Notes: generated by a model not told the origin, from the sequence alone. Counted from the stretch's first letter, positions 50,570 to 60,410 are shown. The stretch is 64,000 nt of DNA from Nitrososphaeria archaeon (GCA_029776065.1 JARVJP010000009.1:322514-386513); one strand, 5' to 3'. Numbers and translations are program-made.

Positions 50570-50677
50570 GCAGGGGTTCCCAAGCCAGGCCAAAGCTTCG
50601 TCAACGCAGCGGCTAAAGGGGACGGACTTAAGATCCGTTGACGAAGGTCTTCGTGGGTTCAAATCCCACCCCCTGCA
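50570..50677 (+). tRNA. tRNA-Leu(TAA) with D-loop intron
   Basis: Acceptor GCAGGGG/CCCCTGC, D-stem CCC/GGG, anticodon stem ACGGA/TCCGT with loop CTTAAGA (TAA), long variable arm, T-arm GTGGG-TTCAAAT-CCCAC; discriminator A, no CCA. A 23-base intron at 50594-50616 interrupts the D-loop. GGCC/GGCT with an AAA bulge on each side forms a relaxed bulge-helix-bulge, and cutting after the second A of each leaves GGCCAAAGGGG. Mature length is 85 bases. A TATA-like TTATTTTTATAA lies about 40 bases upstream. Confidence 0.9.
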
Positions 50678-50801
50678 TCTGTTGTTTCTAGAAAGATAAA
50701 TGATATAAGAGTAAATATATTATTTATTCTTATAGTTGATAATTAAGAAGATTTAATAGTTATAAAGTAGGTCTTCTCTGAGCAATAGAAGGTTTAATAA
50801 G

Positions 50802-51977
50802 ATGATGACAAAAGAAGCCATTAGAAACATCGTATCAAATTATGATCGAAATGGTATAACTATAGGCGTACTTGGATCGCATTCTGCAGAAGAAGTTGGT
50901 GTTGCAGCAAAGATCTTTGGTTTTAAGACGGTAGTGATTTGTGAGAAGGGAAGGGAAGAATTGTATACGAAGCATAACAAACATCTCTTTGATCATCGAA
51001 TAGTTTTAGAGCATTTTTCCGATTTATTGAATAATGAAGTTCAAAAAACTCTCTTAGATTTGAACACAATCTTCCTACCAAATCGATCATTCACTGTATA
51101 CGTTGGTTTCCAAAACATTGAAGAAAAATTTCAAGTTCCTATTTATGGAAATAGGTACATGTTAAAAACAGAGGAACGGCTTTTACCAAAAAACCAGTAC
51201 TGGCTTCTTGAAGAAGCAAAGCTCAGGACTCCTAAAAGGTTTTCTAAGCCGGAAGAAATTGATAGACTTGTTTTGGTGAAGGTTAGGCAGAAGAACAAAC
51301 CCCTTGAAAGAGCATTTTTCACTGCTAAAGATCCGTCACAGTATTGGGCTAAAGCCATCGACCTAATCTCAAAAGGGGTTATCAGCGAAAACGATCTAAA
51401 ATTCTCTGTGATTGAAGAATTTGTTTTAGGTCCTAGGTTTAATGCTAACTTTCAGGGATGGGCTTTAAAAGATGTGTTTGGTGACTTTGACTTTTTAGGA
51501 TTTGATGATCGAAGGCAAGTAAACCTACATGGTGTATTGAACCTTACAGCAAGGGAACAGCTAGAGCTTGATCCCATTATCAAGAATGAGGAAATTGGAC
51601 ATTTTGGTGTGACGATGAGAGAATCTCAGAAACATTTGATCTATCAAGCAGCATCAAAATTCTTAGAAATTTGTAGAAAATTCTATCCACCCGGTCTCTT
51701 CGGATCATTCGCATTACAAGGGGCAATATCCTATGATCCAACAGATTCACAAGGTAAGGCACTTGAATTTTTTGTATTTGATGTAAGTCCTAGAATTCCA
51801 GGATCTCCTTGTGTTGGCCCAACCTCCCCAGAAATGAGACGCCTTTCGTTAAAATTTAGGGACATACTTAATAACCTAAATTTAGGGCGTCTGAACTTTG
51901 AATCCATCTTGGACTTTTCCATGCTTGAGATATTATATGCAGCTTCGAAGGATAGGTTAGAGGAGATCATCACATGA
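50802..51977 (+). CDS. PurP-like protein, paralogue with altered ATP loop
   Basis: 391 aa, formate-dependent AICAR-transformylase (PurP) family: ITIGVLGSHSAEEVGVAAKI at the N-terminus and a C-terminal ATP-grasp-like core with VFDVSPRIPGSP. Compared with the next gene it lacks the glycine-rich ATP loop: VKVRQKNKPLERAFF where the paralogue has VKVYGARGGKGYF. It may be inactive, regulatory or use another substrate. Ends by ATGA overlap with the second copy. Confidence 0.85.
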   Translation: MMTKEAIRNIVSNYDRNGITIGVLGSHSAEEVGVAAKIFGFKTVVICEKGREELYTKHNKHLFDHRIVLEHFSDLLNNEVQKTLLDLNTIFLPNRSFTVYVGFQNIEEKFQVPIYGNRYMLKTEERLLPKNQYWLLEEAKLRTPKRFSKPEEIDRLVLVKVRQKNKPLERAFFTAKDPSQYWAKAIDLISKGVISENDLKFSVIEEFVLGPRFNANFQGWALKDVFGDFDFLGFDDRRQVNLHGVLNLTAREQLELDPIIKNEEIGHFGVTMRESQKHLIYQAASKFLEICRKFYPPGLFGSFALQGAISYDPTDSQGKALEFFVFDVSPRIPGSPCVGPTSPEMRRLSLKFRDILNNLNLGRLNFESILDFSMLEILYAASKDRLEEIIT

Positions 51978-53071
51978 TGCAGAGAAAGGAAATACTGCAA
52001 AATGTGTCCAAGTATGATCTGCAAAGAATAGCTATCGCTTCTATCTGTTCACATTCTTCTTTACAGATATTTTATGGAGCAAAGATGGAGGGATTTAAGA
52101 CGATAGGAATTTGTATTAAAGATAAATTACCATACTATCAAGCGTTTCCTGAAGCTTCACCAGAAATGTTCATAGTAGTTGACGATTACAAAGAAGTTTT
52201 AGAGGATAGAGTTCAAAAAAGGCTACTAGAAAACAACTCCATAGTAATAGCACACGGTTCGTTCGTTGAATATGTAGGTGTTAAACCCCTTCTTGATTCT
52301 TTTTACGTTCCAATGTATGGGAACAGGAACGTTCTTGAGTGGGAAGCTGATCGAGAGAAGCAGTTGGAATGGTTTGAAAAGGCTGGTTTAAGGTATCCCA
52401 AAGTGTTTAAAGAACCATCAGAAATTGATCGTTACGCCTTCGTGAAGGTATATGGTGCCCGTGGTGGAAAGGGATACTTTAAGGCTAAGAACTCCGAAGA
52501 ATATCATTCAAAGATGAATGAGAAGCTTAGGGAAGGCGTAATAGAAAAAAGTGATAGGCCTTTTATCCAAGAATTTATAGCCGGTTCAAGATACTATCCG
52601 CATTATTTTTATACTGAAATTAAGCCTAGAGGTTTAAAGCTAGAATCCGGAGGGCTTGAACTACTCAGTGTCGACCGTAGAATAGAACCAATTGACGAAG
52701 TTTATAGAGGTCTCCCTGATCTCATCCCCGATTACCTTGACTATACTGTTTCTGGTAACCAACCAGTTGTATTAAGAGAAAGCCTTATTCCTGAAGTCTT
52801 AAGCACTGGAGCGAAGTTAGTAAAGGCATCAATAGAGTTGTTTCCTCCTGGTATTCTCGGCCCATTCTGTATCGAAATGGTCTTTAATCCAAATAAGGGT
52901 TTCATAGTTTTCGAAGTTTCTGCACGAATAGTTGCTGGTACTAACCTTTACCCTAATGGTTCACCTTATACTCCTTACATATTCAAAGAACCGATGTCAA
53001 CTGGACGTAGGATCGCCCTTAACATAAAGGAAGCTATAATAGAAGGTGAATTACACCGCCTTTTTTATTAA
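51974..53071 (+). CDS. purP: Formate-dependent AICAR transformylase PurP
   Basis: 365 aa. SICSHSSLQIFYGAKMEGFK (AICAR binding), VKVYGARGGKGYFKA (ATP loop), MVFNPNKGFIVFEVSARIVAG (metal/ATP). Makes FAICAR from AICAR, formate and ATP, the archaeal substitute for PurH transformylase. ATGA overlap with the paralogue upstream; both in one operon. Confidence 0.9.
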   Translation: MMQRKEILQNVSKYDLQRIAIASICSHSSLQIFYGAKMEGFKTIGICIKDKLPYYQAFPEASPEMFIVVDDYKEVLEDRVQKRLLENNSIVIAHGSFVEYVGVKPLLDSFYVPMYGNRNVLEWEADREKQLEWFEKAGLRYPKVFKEPSEIDRYAFVKVYGARGGKGYFKAKNSEEYHSKMNEKLREGVIEKSDRPFIQEFIAGSRYYPHYFYTEIKPRGLKLESGGLELLSVDRRIEPIDEVYRGLPDLIPDYLDYTVSGNQPVVLRESLIPEVLSTGAKLVKASIELFPPGILGPFCIEMVFNPNKGFIVFEVSARIVAGTNLYPNGSPYTPYIFKEPMSTGRRIALNIKEAIIEGELHRLFY

Positions 53072-53085
53072 AGATCTGATGTTTG

Positions 53086-54756
53086 ATGACCTTCAAAAGG
53101 AAAGAAGGAAACTTAGTCATTGAAAGTAAACCTCGCAAAAAGAATATCGCTGACCTCGTTTTATTAAACTGTAAAGTTTACACCATGAACGATGATTTAG
53201 ATGTAGAGGAAGCTGTAGCGGTTAAAGGAAATAAGATCATTTGTGTAGGTACAGAGGAAGATGTCAAGAAGTTAATTGGAGATAATACATGCGTATTGAA
53301 TTTAGAGGGAAAACCAGTTCTTCCAGGGTTCGAAGATTGTCATTGCCACTTAATATCCTATGGACTTAGTCTCTCACAAGTCGACCTTTCTGATCTAACC
53401 GACATAAAGAACCTCCTTAAGAGGGTTGAGATAAAAGCAAAAAACCTTCCAAACGATTTCTGGATAAGAGGGCACAGTTGGGATCAAGAAAAGATGGGAG
53501 GTAATTGGCCTACCAGATTTGATCTTGATAGTGTATCCCCAAACAACCCTGTGTTGTTAACGAGAATTTGTTGTCATATTGCTGTAGCAAACAGTAAGGC
53601 TCTTGAACTAGCGGGTATTTCGAAGGAGACGCCTGACCCTGTTGGTGGAGAAATTGAACGGGATAAGGTAACAGGTGAAGTAACAGGACTTCTAAAGGAC
53701 TCCGCAATAGATTTAGTCGAAAAGGTTATTCCACAAGCAACAAGAGATGAAATTAAGACTGCTATCAAACTAATAACTCGGAAAGCCTTAGAAAAAGGCG
53801 TTACGTCTATAGAGGATGTTGGTGTCGGCTGGGAGGAAGTAAATATCTATTCAGATCTATATCTAGACGGTGAATTAGGCATCAGAATGAGCTTCTTAAT
53901 AGATGTTGGGTTTCTTGACGAAATGATAAAAAGATCAATGAGATCACCTTACCCGCTTCACAAGGGCTGGGTGAATGTTACTGGTGTAAAAGTTTTTGCT
54001 GATGGTTCTCTAGGGGGTCGAACTGCTTATCTCAAAGAACCATATTTAGATAGGCTTGACACATGTGGGCTTCCAATGCTCAGCCAAGACGACCTCAACA
54101 AAATAGTTTTGAAAGCCAACCAATTTGGAATACAAGTTGCAGTGCACGCGATAGGTGACGCTGCTAATGAGATGGTAATTAAAGCTTTTGAAAACTCGCT
54201 TAGTTCGATTGGTTATAAAAAGTACTCCAAGCTCAGGAATAGAATTGAGCATTGCTCTGTTTTAAATGACTTCCTTCTTTCAAAGTATAAGGAACTCGGT
54301 GTGCTAGCCTCTATTCAGCTTAGCTTCGAAGCCTCAGATCGGAACTGGATTATAAAAAGGGTTGGGAAAGAGCGTATTAGGTATGTATATGCTTGGAGAA
54401 GCCTTCTAGATTCGGACTTGGTGTGCATTGGTGGTACCGACTGTCCTATTGAAGTTTTAGACCCTATTATAGGCCTTTATAATGTATCGAACAGGGAAAG
54501 AGGTATAGTTGATGACGATCTTTATCTGCAACAGAAGATTTCTGTTAGGGAAGGTCTTGAATTAATAACAAAAAATGCAGCATATGGAACCTTTGAAGAA
54601 GATGTCAAGGGTACAATAGAAGTTGGGAAGTATGCTGATATGGTTGTGCTCTCAAAGGATTTACTCGAAGTAGGAAGAGAAGAGATCCTAAATGCAAAAG
54701 TTCTAATGACAATTGTTGATGGGAAAATACTCTTCGATATTAGAGAAAAGGGTTAG
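53086..54756 (+). CDS. YtcJ-type amidohydrolase
   Basis: 556 aa from ATG 53086 (a TTG one codon earlier is possible). Metal sites: EDCHCHL, VHAIGDAAN and GTDCPIEVL; family blocks FADGSLGGRTAYLKEPY and NRIEHCS. Resembles Amidohydro_3/YtcJ enzymes that hydrolyse amides or cyclic substrates; the substrate is unknown. Its end overlaps the convergent HD gene by 4 bases. Confidence 0.85.
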   Translation: MTFKRKEGNLVIESKPRKKNIADLVLLNCKVYTMNDDLDVEEAVAVKGNKIICVGTEEDVKKLIGDNTCVLNLEGKPVLPGFEDCHCHLISYGLSLSQVDLSDLTDIKNLLKRVEIKAKNLPNDFWIRGHSWDQEKMGGNWPTRFDLDSVSPNNPVLLTRICCHIAVANSKALELAGISKETPDPVGGEIERDKVTGEVTGLLKDSAIDLVEKVIPQATRDEIKTAIKLITRKALEKGVTSIEDVGVGWEEVNIYSDLYLDGELGIRMSFLIDVGFLDEMIKRSMRSPYPLHKGWVNVTGVKVFADGSLGGRTAYLKEPYLDRLDTCGLPMLSQDDLNKIVLKANQFGIQVAVHAIGDAANEMVIKAFENSLSSIGYKKYSKLRNRIEHCSVLNDFLLSKYKELGVLASIQLSFEASDRNWIIKRVGKERIRYVYAWRSLLDSDLVCIGGTDCPIEVLDPIIGLYNVSNRERGIVDDDLYLQQKISVREGLELITKNAAYGTFEEDVKGTIEVGKYADMVVLSKDLLEVGREEILNAKVLMTIVDGKILFDIREKG

Positions 54757-55307
54757 GAACCCTCTATAAAATTCTTTACCATACTTCTTAAATTTTTATC
54801 TTTAATTCTATTTATAATGGTAAAAAGTTCTTTCCTGTATCCTTCTATTATGTTATCTACCTTATAACCCCTTTTAGAATAGGTTTTTGCCTGTCTTAAT
54901 GTTGATACCAAGTCTGCGACCTTAACGAGGATTGACTCATCCGTTTCCCTCCTTTCATATTCTTCAAAGATTTTGATAATCTCTGGTAATTTGCTTAATT
55001 TCGCCAAGCTTTTCATAATTTCTACTTCAGCCTCCTTTTTGATTCTTTGGCTGATAACCTCTGTGAAACCTTTAGGAATGTCTCCTGAAACTGATTCTGT
55101 AAAATCATGTACTACTCCCATGATTAACATCCTCTTTGTGTCTACTTTATTTGATGATAAAGCGAACGTCATTAATATAGAGACTACTTCAAAGGTGTGT
55201 TCAGCTACAGTTTCTGCTTCATAAGGGGGAATTCCACATTGTAACCAACCAGTTCTAGGTGTATTCTTTAAAATACTCACAATATCCGTAATGTTGTTCA
55301 GGCTCAT
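54753..55307 (-). CDS. HD-domain nucleotidase-like protein (YfbR/HDDC2 type)
   Basis: 184 aa. ETVAEHTFEVVSIL (H), GVVHDFTESVSGDI (HD), and VKVADLVSTLRQA (late Asp) complete the HD metal set. The family removes phosphate from deoxynucleoside monophosphates. Overlaps the downstream iron-sulfur flavoprotein gene by 4 bases. Confidence 0.82.
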   Translation of the reverse strand: MSLNNITDIVSILKNTPRTGWLQCGIPPYEAETVAEHTFEVVSILMTFALSSNKVDTKRMLIMGVVHDFTESVSGDIPKGFTEVISQRIKKEAEVEIMKSLAKLSKLPEIIKIFEEYERRETDESILVKVADLVSTLRQAKTYSKRGYKVDNIIEGYRKELFTIINRIKDKNLRSMVKNFIEGS

Positions 55308-55915
55308 CTCCTATAACACTTATTTAATTCATTTTTATTTGTTGGTTCATCTTTAACCTTCTTTATTAACCAAGCCATCTTCTTTCCAAAATTTCTTGCA
55401 GTGCTTATTCCTTCTTCATCTTTAACCACTTCTCCTAACTCCCTTCCAAATGCTACGTTCCAGTAAGTAGAACCTGGTACGATCATTCCTTGATGAAGAA
55501 AGAAGAACAGAAGTTGTGCAAAAGTAAAATTATGTCCCGCCCTCCTTGCAACAACAAGTGCGCCACCAACTTTATTTTCGAAGACTCTTCCTATCTGATT
55601 TGATAGGTACCCTGCTCTATCGATTAAAGCTTTTATTTGAGGCGTAGCTGATCCAAAGTAGACCGGGGAGGCTAGTATAATTCCATCCGATTCAACCATT
55701 TTGTCAAAAATTGGTTTGAAATCATCATTTTTTATACAATCTTTTTTAATCTTGCAAGACCTACAGCCATCACAAGGCTCAATCTTTTTGTTGGCTAATC
55801 TTATTAACTCAATTTGAGCTCCTTCTTCTTCTGCAGCTTTTAAAGCTTGTTTAACAAGAAGTTCGGTGTTACCCCCTTCTCTAGGGCTTCCTACTATGCC
55901 TAATATTTTCACCAT
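55304..55915 (-). CDS. Iron-sulfur flavoprotein (NADPH-dependent FMN reductase family)
   Basis: 203 aa. FMN loop GSPREGGNTELLV, cluster motif CDGCRSCKIKKDC (compact C-x2-C-x2-C-x4-C as in archaeal ISF), and SPVYFGSATPQIKALIDRAG. Carries electrons between ferredoxin and acceptors or reduces oxygen species. ATG start; pairs with the HD gene. Confidence 0.88.
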   Translation of the reverse strand: MVKILGIVGSPREGGNTELLVKQALKAAEEEGAQIELIRLANKKIEPCDGCRSCKIKKDCIKNDDFKPIFDKMVESDGIILASPVYFGSATPQIKALIDRAGYLSNQIGRVFENKVGGALVVARRAGHNFTFAQLLFFFLHQGMIVPGSTYWNVAFGRELGEVVKDEEGISTARNFGKKMAWLIKKVKDEPTNKNELNKCYRR

Positions 55916-56010
55916 GGATTAGGAATGGCCTTGTGCTATATAAAATTGTTATTAAACTTGAAGCTCATCTCTTGAAAAAAGTTATTACTTAGCGCTCTTC
56001 ATAATTTGCT

Positions 56011-57549
56011 ATGCCCTATTTAAATCTCGGTTCGAGCGATAAAGGTATATTTACCATAGATGCCAACATAGTTGTTACAGGGAGGACATGCGTATTAGGG
56101 ACCAGTGGTAGTGGTAAAAGTTATGTTGTCGGAGTAATTTGTGAAGAACTTTGCAAAATGCGCATCCCTTTTACGTTACTAGATGTTGAAGGTGAATATT
56201 CCGGGTTAAAGGAAAGGTATGAAGCCATTTGGATCGGAGAAGATGATAATTGCGATCTTAAATGGGAAAAACTCAATATTAAAGAATTGGCTAAAAATGC
56301 TCCTGACATAGCTCCACTAATTTTAGATGTTTCTGAAACAAAAGACCCAGAATTAAAGGTTGATCGATTTCTCAAACAAATTTATAGTGAAGTGTCATCA
56401 AGGCGTGTACCTTATTTAATAATTATAGAGGAAGCAGATAAATATGCTCCACAAGTCGGTAAACGTCTTCAAATCGTTGAAGAGATCGCAAGAAGGGGTA
56501 GAAAACGCGGTTTGGGTCTCATGCTTTGTACACAACGTCCTTCTTTAGTTGACAAAAATACCTTGAGCCAATGTTCAAATCAACTTATTGGCAAGTTGGT
56601 AATTAAGAATGACCTTGAATCTGTTGCCCAATTTTTTCCTGGAAAAGGGCTGCCTAAGCATTTAACATCATTATCTCCAGGATCATTCTATGCTCTTGGT
56701 GGTTTATCACCAGCTCCATTACTAGTTAAAATAAGACAAAGGGAAACAACTCACGGTGGAATCACCCCTTTAATTGTGAACCGAATTGTAAACCTCTCCA
56801 TAGATCTTAATCGTTTTAGAGTGTTAGAGCCGAAGGAATATGTTCTTGGTTTACCTCGCAGAATTGACTACAAAGATATTTCCACTAAAATAAAAAGGGG
56901 AAAGCGTTATTTATTGTTTGGCGAAGAAGAGATTATTGAAAAGATTCAGCTCATCTATCGCCCACTAATCGAATTAAGAATAAGGATTCACAGTGGGTTT
57001 TTAAGAAAAAGTTTCTTAGACAAATTCTTGACCATAGATGGACAAACTGGCGTCATTGTCGAGGTTAAAAACGGAGTGGTGTTTAAAGAAACATTAGAAC
57101 CATTTATTGGGCTGAACCCCCATGGTATTAAACTTCTAAAAATTCTAGACACAAATAAGGAAATCGCTATAAATGATATTAATACAGCACCTGATTTTTC
57201 AAAGGGCTTAGTCAGAAGGTCCCTGAACGCTTTAGAGAAGAGGAGTTTTGTGAAGGTGTTGAAATATGGGAAAATAAAGAAGGTTCGGAGGATCGTCGTA
57301 CTCCCTAAAATCCAACTAGAAGGAGAAGAATTGAAGTTAGAAAGGATTGATCTAAGTGAAGCAAAGAAAGGTAAAGTTAGGGTAAACGCTCGTAGCATCA
57401 AAGATGCTATTGAGACATTGTTACCTGGTTCTGAATTGATAGGTTCAAGGTGTTTTTACTATCCATTCTATGTAATCAAGTTAAGATTGGGTAAAAAGTA
57501 TCGGTTCATAACGGTCGATGGCTTATCTGGTAAAATAGTTGATTTTTAA
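56011..57549 (+). CDS. HerA-like/DUF87 ATPase, 512 aa
   Basis: Walker A GTSGSGKSYVVGVI, Walker B YLIIIEEADKYAPQ, and arginine-finger area GRKRGLGLMLCTQRPSLVD, all typical of HerA/FtsK-type DNA pumps. The C-terminal 200 residues add a wHTH-like part (NDINTAPDFSKGLVRRSLNA) and an unrelated tail. No nurA nuclease lies nearby, so it is not the standard HerA-NurA pair; perhaps a plasmid-type or defence-type pump. Confidence 0.85.
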   Translation: MPYLNLGSSDKGIFTIDANIVVTGRTCVLGTSGSGKSYVVGVICEELCKMRIPFTLLDVEGEYSGLKERYEAIWIGEDDNCDLKWEKLNIKELAKNAPDIAPLILDVSETKDPELKVDRFLKQIYSEVSSRRVPYLIIIEEADKYAPQVGKRLQIVEEIARRGRKRGLGLMLCTQRPSLVDKNTLSQCSNQLIGKLVIKNDLESVAQFFPGKGLPKHLTSLSPGSFYALGGLSPAPLLVKIRQRETTHGGITPLIVNRIVNLSIDLNRFRVLEPKEYVLGLPRRIDYKDISTKIKRGKRYLLFGEEEIIEKIQLIYRPLIELRIRIHSGFLRKSFLDKFLTIDGQTGVIVEVKNGVVFKETLEPFIGLNPHGIKLLKILDTNKEIAINDINTAPDFSKGLVRRSLNALEKRSFVKVLKYGKIKKVRRIVVLPKIQLEGEELKLERIDLSEAKKGKVRVNARSIKDAIETLLPGSELIGSRCFYYPFYVIKLRLGKKYRFITVDGLSGKIVDF

Positions 57550-57677
57550 TCGAAAATATCTTCTACTCTATTCCAAGTTATATGATTACAAAATATTTTT
57601 AATTCATAGTTGATGTTATTATCTAATATAAAGAAGTATGGTATACAACTTCCTAAGAATCCAGTTTGCATAGATCT

Positions 57678-58517
57678 CTATAATCTACCTATTAGTAAAG
57701 ATGCTAAAATTGCGACAAATACAATTACCGCCGTCTCAGCAAGAGTTATTTTCCAATGTCTATTGGTTTTCTTCGCTCTATATTTGACTAGAAACACTCC
57801 TATTATTATGCTCACTATTCCAATAGATATGATGATGTTTATAGGTCTAGGTAAAGTTAGAAAGGTGATTATCGGTAAAACCCCTGAAAAGAAGGTTGTT
57901 GCACCTGATATTAATGCACTGTAAATACTACCCTTGTTCCTCTCGTTATTTAATATTATAAATAAATGTTTTACAAGATCTAAAGACCTTTTTCTTTCCA
58001 ACTTGTCAGGAATATCGCTGAGACTATAGTCAATCAAATATTTTAATGTCAGTAAATCTGCGATGTCTTCTGTTTTACCACCAAGTAGGAAACTCGAAAA
58101 ATTGGTTATAGCCACAGAGGTTAAGCTTAATACCGCTGTAAAAGTGGTAATGCTTGTAGTCAAGCCTGCAACAAGCGCAGAAAGGATCACTACCAGCCCG
58201 GTTATAGAACCATCAGCTAATCCTGCTATTACCTCCATTATGGGTTCTTTCTTTAAAAGAAGTTTTTTCCATTCAGTACTTAACTTAAGCCCTCTTTCTG
58301 TCAATTTGAGCTTTCCATTTGGGTTGGTAATAAGCCCTTCCTCAGTCATCTCGTGAAGTGCCTTCTCGATGTCATGGATGTCAACGCATGTATAACCTTT
58401 ACAGTATTTGTCTATATCCCGTTTGATCACCAGCTTCTCCACTTCTCCATCTTCACTAAGTCGTAGTAGAGTGATGAGCTTTATTATATCTGGAAGCTCT
58501 TGAACCTCAAAGGCCAA
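57678..58517 (-). CDS. VIT1/CCC1-like membrane protein with N-terminal winged helix
   Basis: 279 aa. Residues 1-85 look like a winged-helix (DIHDIEKALHEMTEEGLITN, KLKLTERGLKLSTEWKKLLL). Then VIT1-like: ADGSITGLVVILSALVAGL, ISGATTFFSGVLPIITFLTL and later helices, 4-5 in total. VIT1 relatives move Fe or Mn. The added DNA- or protein-binding domain is unusual for this family. The opposite frame is its shadow. Confidence 0.75.
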   Translation of the reverse strand: MAFEVQELPDIIKLITLLRLSEDGEVEKLVIKRDIDKYCKGYTCVDIHDIEKALHEMTEEGLITNPNGKLKLTERGLKLSTEWKKLLLKKEPIMEVIAGLADGSITGLVVILSALVAGLTTSITTFTAVLSLTSVAITNFSSFLLGGKTEDIADLLTLKYLIDYSLSDIPDKLERKRSLDLVKHLFIILNNERNKGSIYSALISGATTFFSGVLPIITFLTLPRPINIIISIGIVSIIIGVFLVKYRAKKTNRHWKITLAETAVIVFVAILASLLIGRL

Positions 58518-58616
58518 CTCTCATGGTTCACCGTTTTAGATTCGTATGATAAGCAAGTTAATAACTATTATCATATGAAGGTTCGTACTTCTCTATTTGA
58601 TTTAGGCTATACCATA

Positions 58617-59207
58617 TTACTCTGTTTGATGTTGAAAACGAAGTTCTCTCCAAACATCCGCTATGTCGCTATATCCTCTTTTTTCCCAAAAACCAAGTTC
58701 ATGTTCACCTGTGAAGAGAATGTGCTGAATCCACATAGCACTTTTATATGCATACTTGTCTGGCACAACTAGTCTAAGTGGCCCACCTAAAGGCGGCTCA
58801 AGAAAGCTACCATTTAATCTATAGGCTAAAAGTATGTTTTCCTTTAATAATTCTCTTAACTCTAGGGAAGTTGTATAACCATCAGCACATTCGAAGTTAA
58901 CATAGTGGGCATTTTTGGTAGGTTTAACCATATCTACGATTTTGATGAATCCAACACCTTCCCATTCACAATTCCTCACACTCCAACCTTCCACACAATG
59001 AAAGTCACTTATAATCTTCGCAGTTGGAAGGTTTAGAAAATCGCCCCATGAAAACCTAATAGGTTTTTCAACTTCTCCGTCGATTGTTAAGCTCCACGTT
59101 TCCAAATCGAGTCTAGGATTTTCTTTAGTTATTCCTGGGTGATCTATGTTCCATCTAAGTATTTCTTTTATTTCATATTGTCCAGGCGGTAAGCCTTCTT
59201 TATTCAT
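58617..59207 (-). CDS. Molybdopterin-dependent sulfite-oxidase-family protein
   Basis: 196 aa. Conserved Cys in DFHCVEGWSVRNCEW and the C-terminal LNGSFLEPPLGGPLRLVVPDKYAYKSAMWI. Single Mo-cofactor domain; lacks dimerisation and heme domains, as in YedY-like short members. Substrate unknown. Adjacent VIT1 gene is in the same direction. Confidence 0.85.
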   Translation of the reverse strand: MNKEGLPPGQYEIKEILRWNIDHPGITKENPRLDLETWSLTIDGEVEKPIRFSWGDFLNLPTAKIISDFHCVEGWSVRNCEWEGVGFIKIVDMVKPTKNAHYVNFECADGYTTSLELRELLKENILLAYRLNGSFLEPPLGGPLRLVVPDKYAYKSAMWIQHILFTGEHELGFWEKRGYSDIADVWRELRFQHQTE

Positions 59208-59343
59208 TTAATTCGAAAACATAATGACTTAGATATTAAACTTTCTATGACCTTAAGAAATTTTGCATTTATTGTTTGAGCACTAAAAGCTGTGCTTATC
59301 TTTTTATTACTAGTTATGAGGGAGATCTAATTAAATTCAATTT

Positions 59344-60357
59344 TTAATAAAAGATTGAAATTATTATTAATATGACACCATATAACCCGAAAATAAAAGC
59401 AATTTCAAAATTTCTTTCAGGGTGCTCCTTATTGAAGATCTTTCTAAAGGGTAATAGTATTGCTGTTGGTATCATTTTAGGTAGAGGAATTATGAACGGT
59501 GTCTTCCTCCGATATTCTTCATATTTTTGGCCAAAGGTCTTAATCATAACTGACTCCTCATGGAGGGCGACTACTAGGATTGAGAACACTGCGATAAGCC
59601 ATACTAAAGGTGGGGGTGCAAAGTAGCCGCCCTTTGGAGGACGAAATAGGTATTTATCAAAGATAAGTAATGCATAGCTCCATAATATGAAGCTCAGGTA
59701 CTGAGGGTGTCTAACATACTTATATATCGAGAAATCTATTATTTTTATTCCCTTAAACTTCGCATAAAACCAAGTTGTGCAACTTACGAAGAAAATTAAC
59801 GCACTAAGGTAAACTATTATGTTGAAAAACGATGAATCAACGAGCTCTGATCTAAGTCTAATTAAGCTTGTAAACAAAAATCTTAACATATCATAAGGTA
59901 TGTAAACTGAATCACCTAACTCTAGAAAGGTTGCTGCTGCGTATATCTTCTGAGACCAAGAATCTCCTGGAGCAAGTTCGATCATTGGGAGCCAAATTAT
60001 CCTAAGTATTCCTATTCCTGTTAGAAAGAACATAGTTGACGCGAAATAACTGAATGTAGGGAGGTATAGTACTAGGGAACCTAGCTTTGCTAGTTTGTGT
60101 CTTCTTAAAACTATCCCAAATATTATCAGTGCTATTGTTGTGATAAAGCAAATGTAACTTATTGGTCTTATCTTAGAAAGAAATTGTTCCGCTTCCTCCT
60201 GCTTCAGCCCATAGTCTGGAAAAGATTCAACTAATAACGTGTTAAGCATGTTTGGAAGCTCTAGTGTAGTATAAAGTAACGTTATAGTGAATATTATAGA
60301 AAGCGCGAAAGCTATGGCAACTAATTTCTTGTTTCCACTCCTCACTACAGCTCCCAT
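59344..60357 (-). CDS. ICMT/PEMT-like membrane methyltransferase, 337 aa
   Basis: About seven hydrophobic helices; C-terminal signature KYVRHPQYLSFILWSYALL then ALHEESVMIKTFGQKYEEYR, typical of isoprenylcysteine carboxyl/phospholipid methyltransferases (RHP, E-E, Y-x2-Y). The N-terminal half is an extra membrane domain. Substrate unknown, possibly a lipid. Confidence 0.75.
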   Translation of the reverse strand: MGAVVRSGNKKLVAIAFALSIIFTITLLYTTLELPNMLNTLLVESFPDYGLKQEEAEQFLSKIRPISYICFITTIALIIFGIVLRRHKLAKLGSLVLYLPTFSYFASTMFFLTGIGILRIIWLPMIELAPGDSWSQKIYAAATFLELGDSVYIPYDMLRFLFTSLIRLRSELVDSSFFNIIVYLSALIFFVSCTTWFYAKFKGIKIIDFSIYKYVRHPQYLSFILWSYALLIFDKYLFRPPKGGYFAPPPLVWLIAVFSILVVALHEESVMIKTFGQKYEEYRRKTPFIIPLPKMIPTAILLPFRKIFNKEHPERNFEIAFIFGLYGVILIIISIFY

Positions 60358-60410
60358 CAGGAGGTCACTCGATTAGTAACATTTATCAATAATTTTCAAT
60401 GCCTTGTTCT

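Noticed and set aside
57610..57924. Plus-strand 104-aa frame
   Set aside because: It is antisense to the VIT1-like gene, has poor codon pattern and hydrophobicity mirrored from the other strand.
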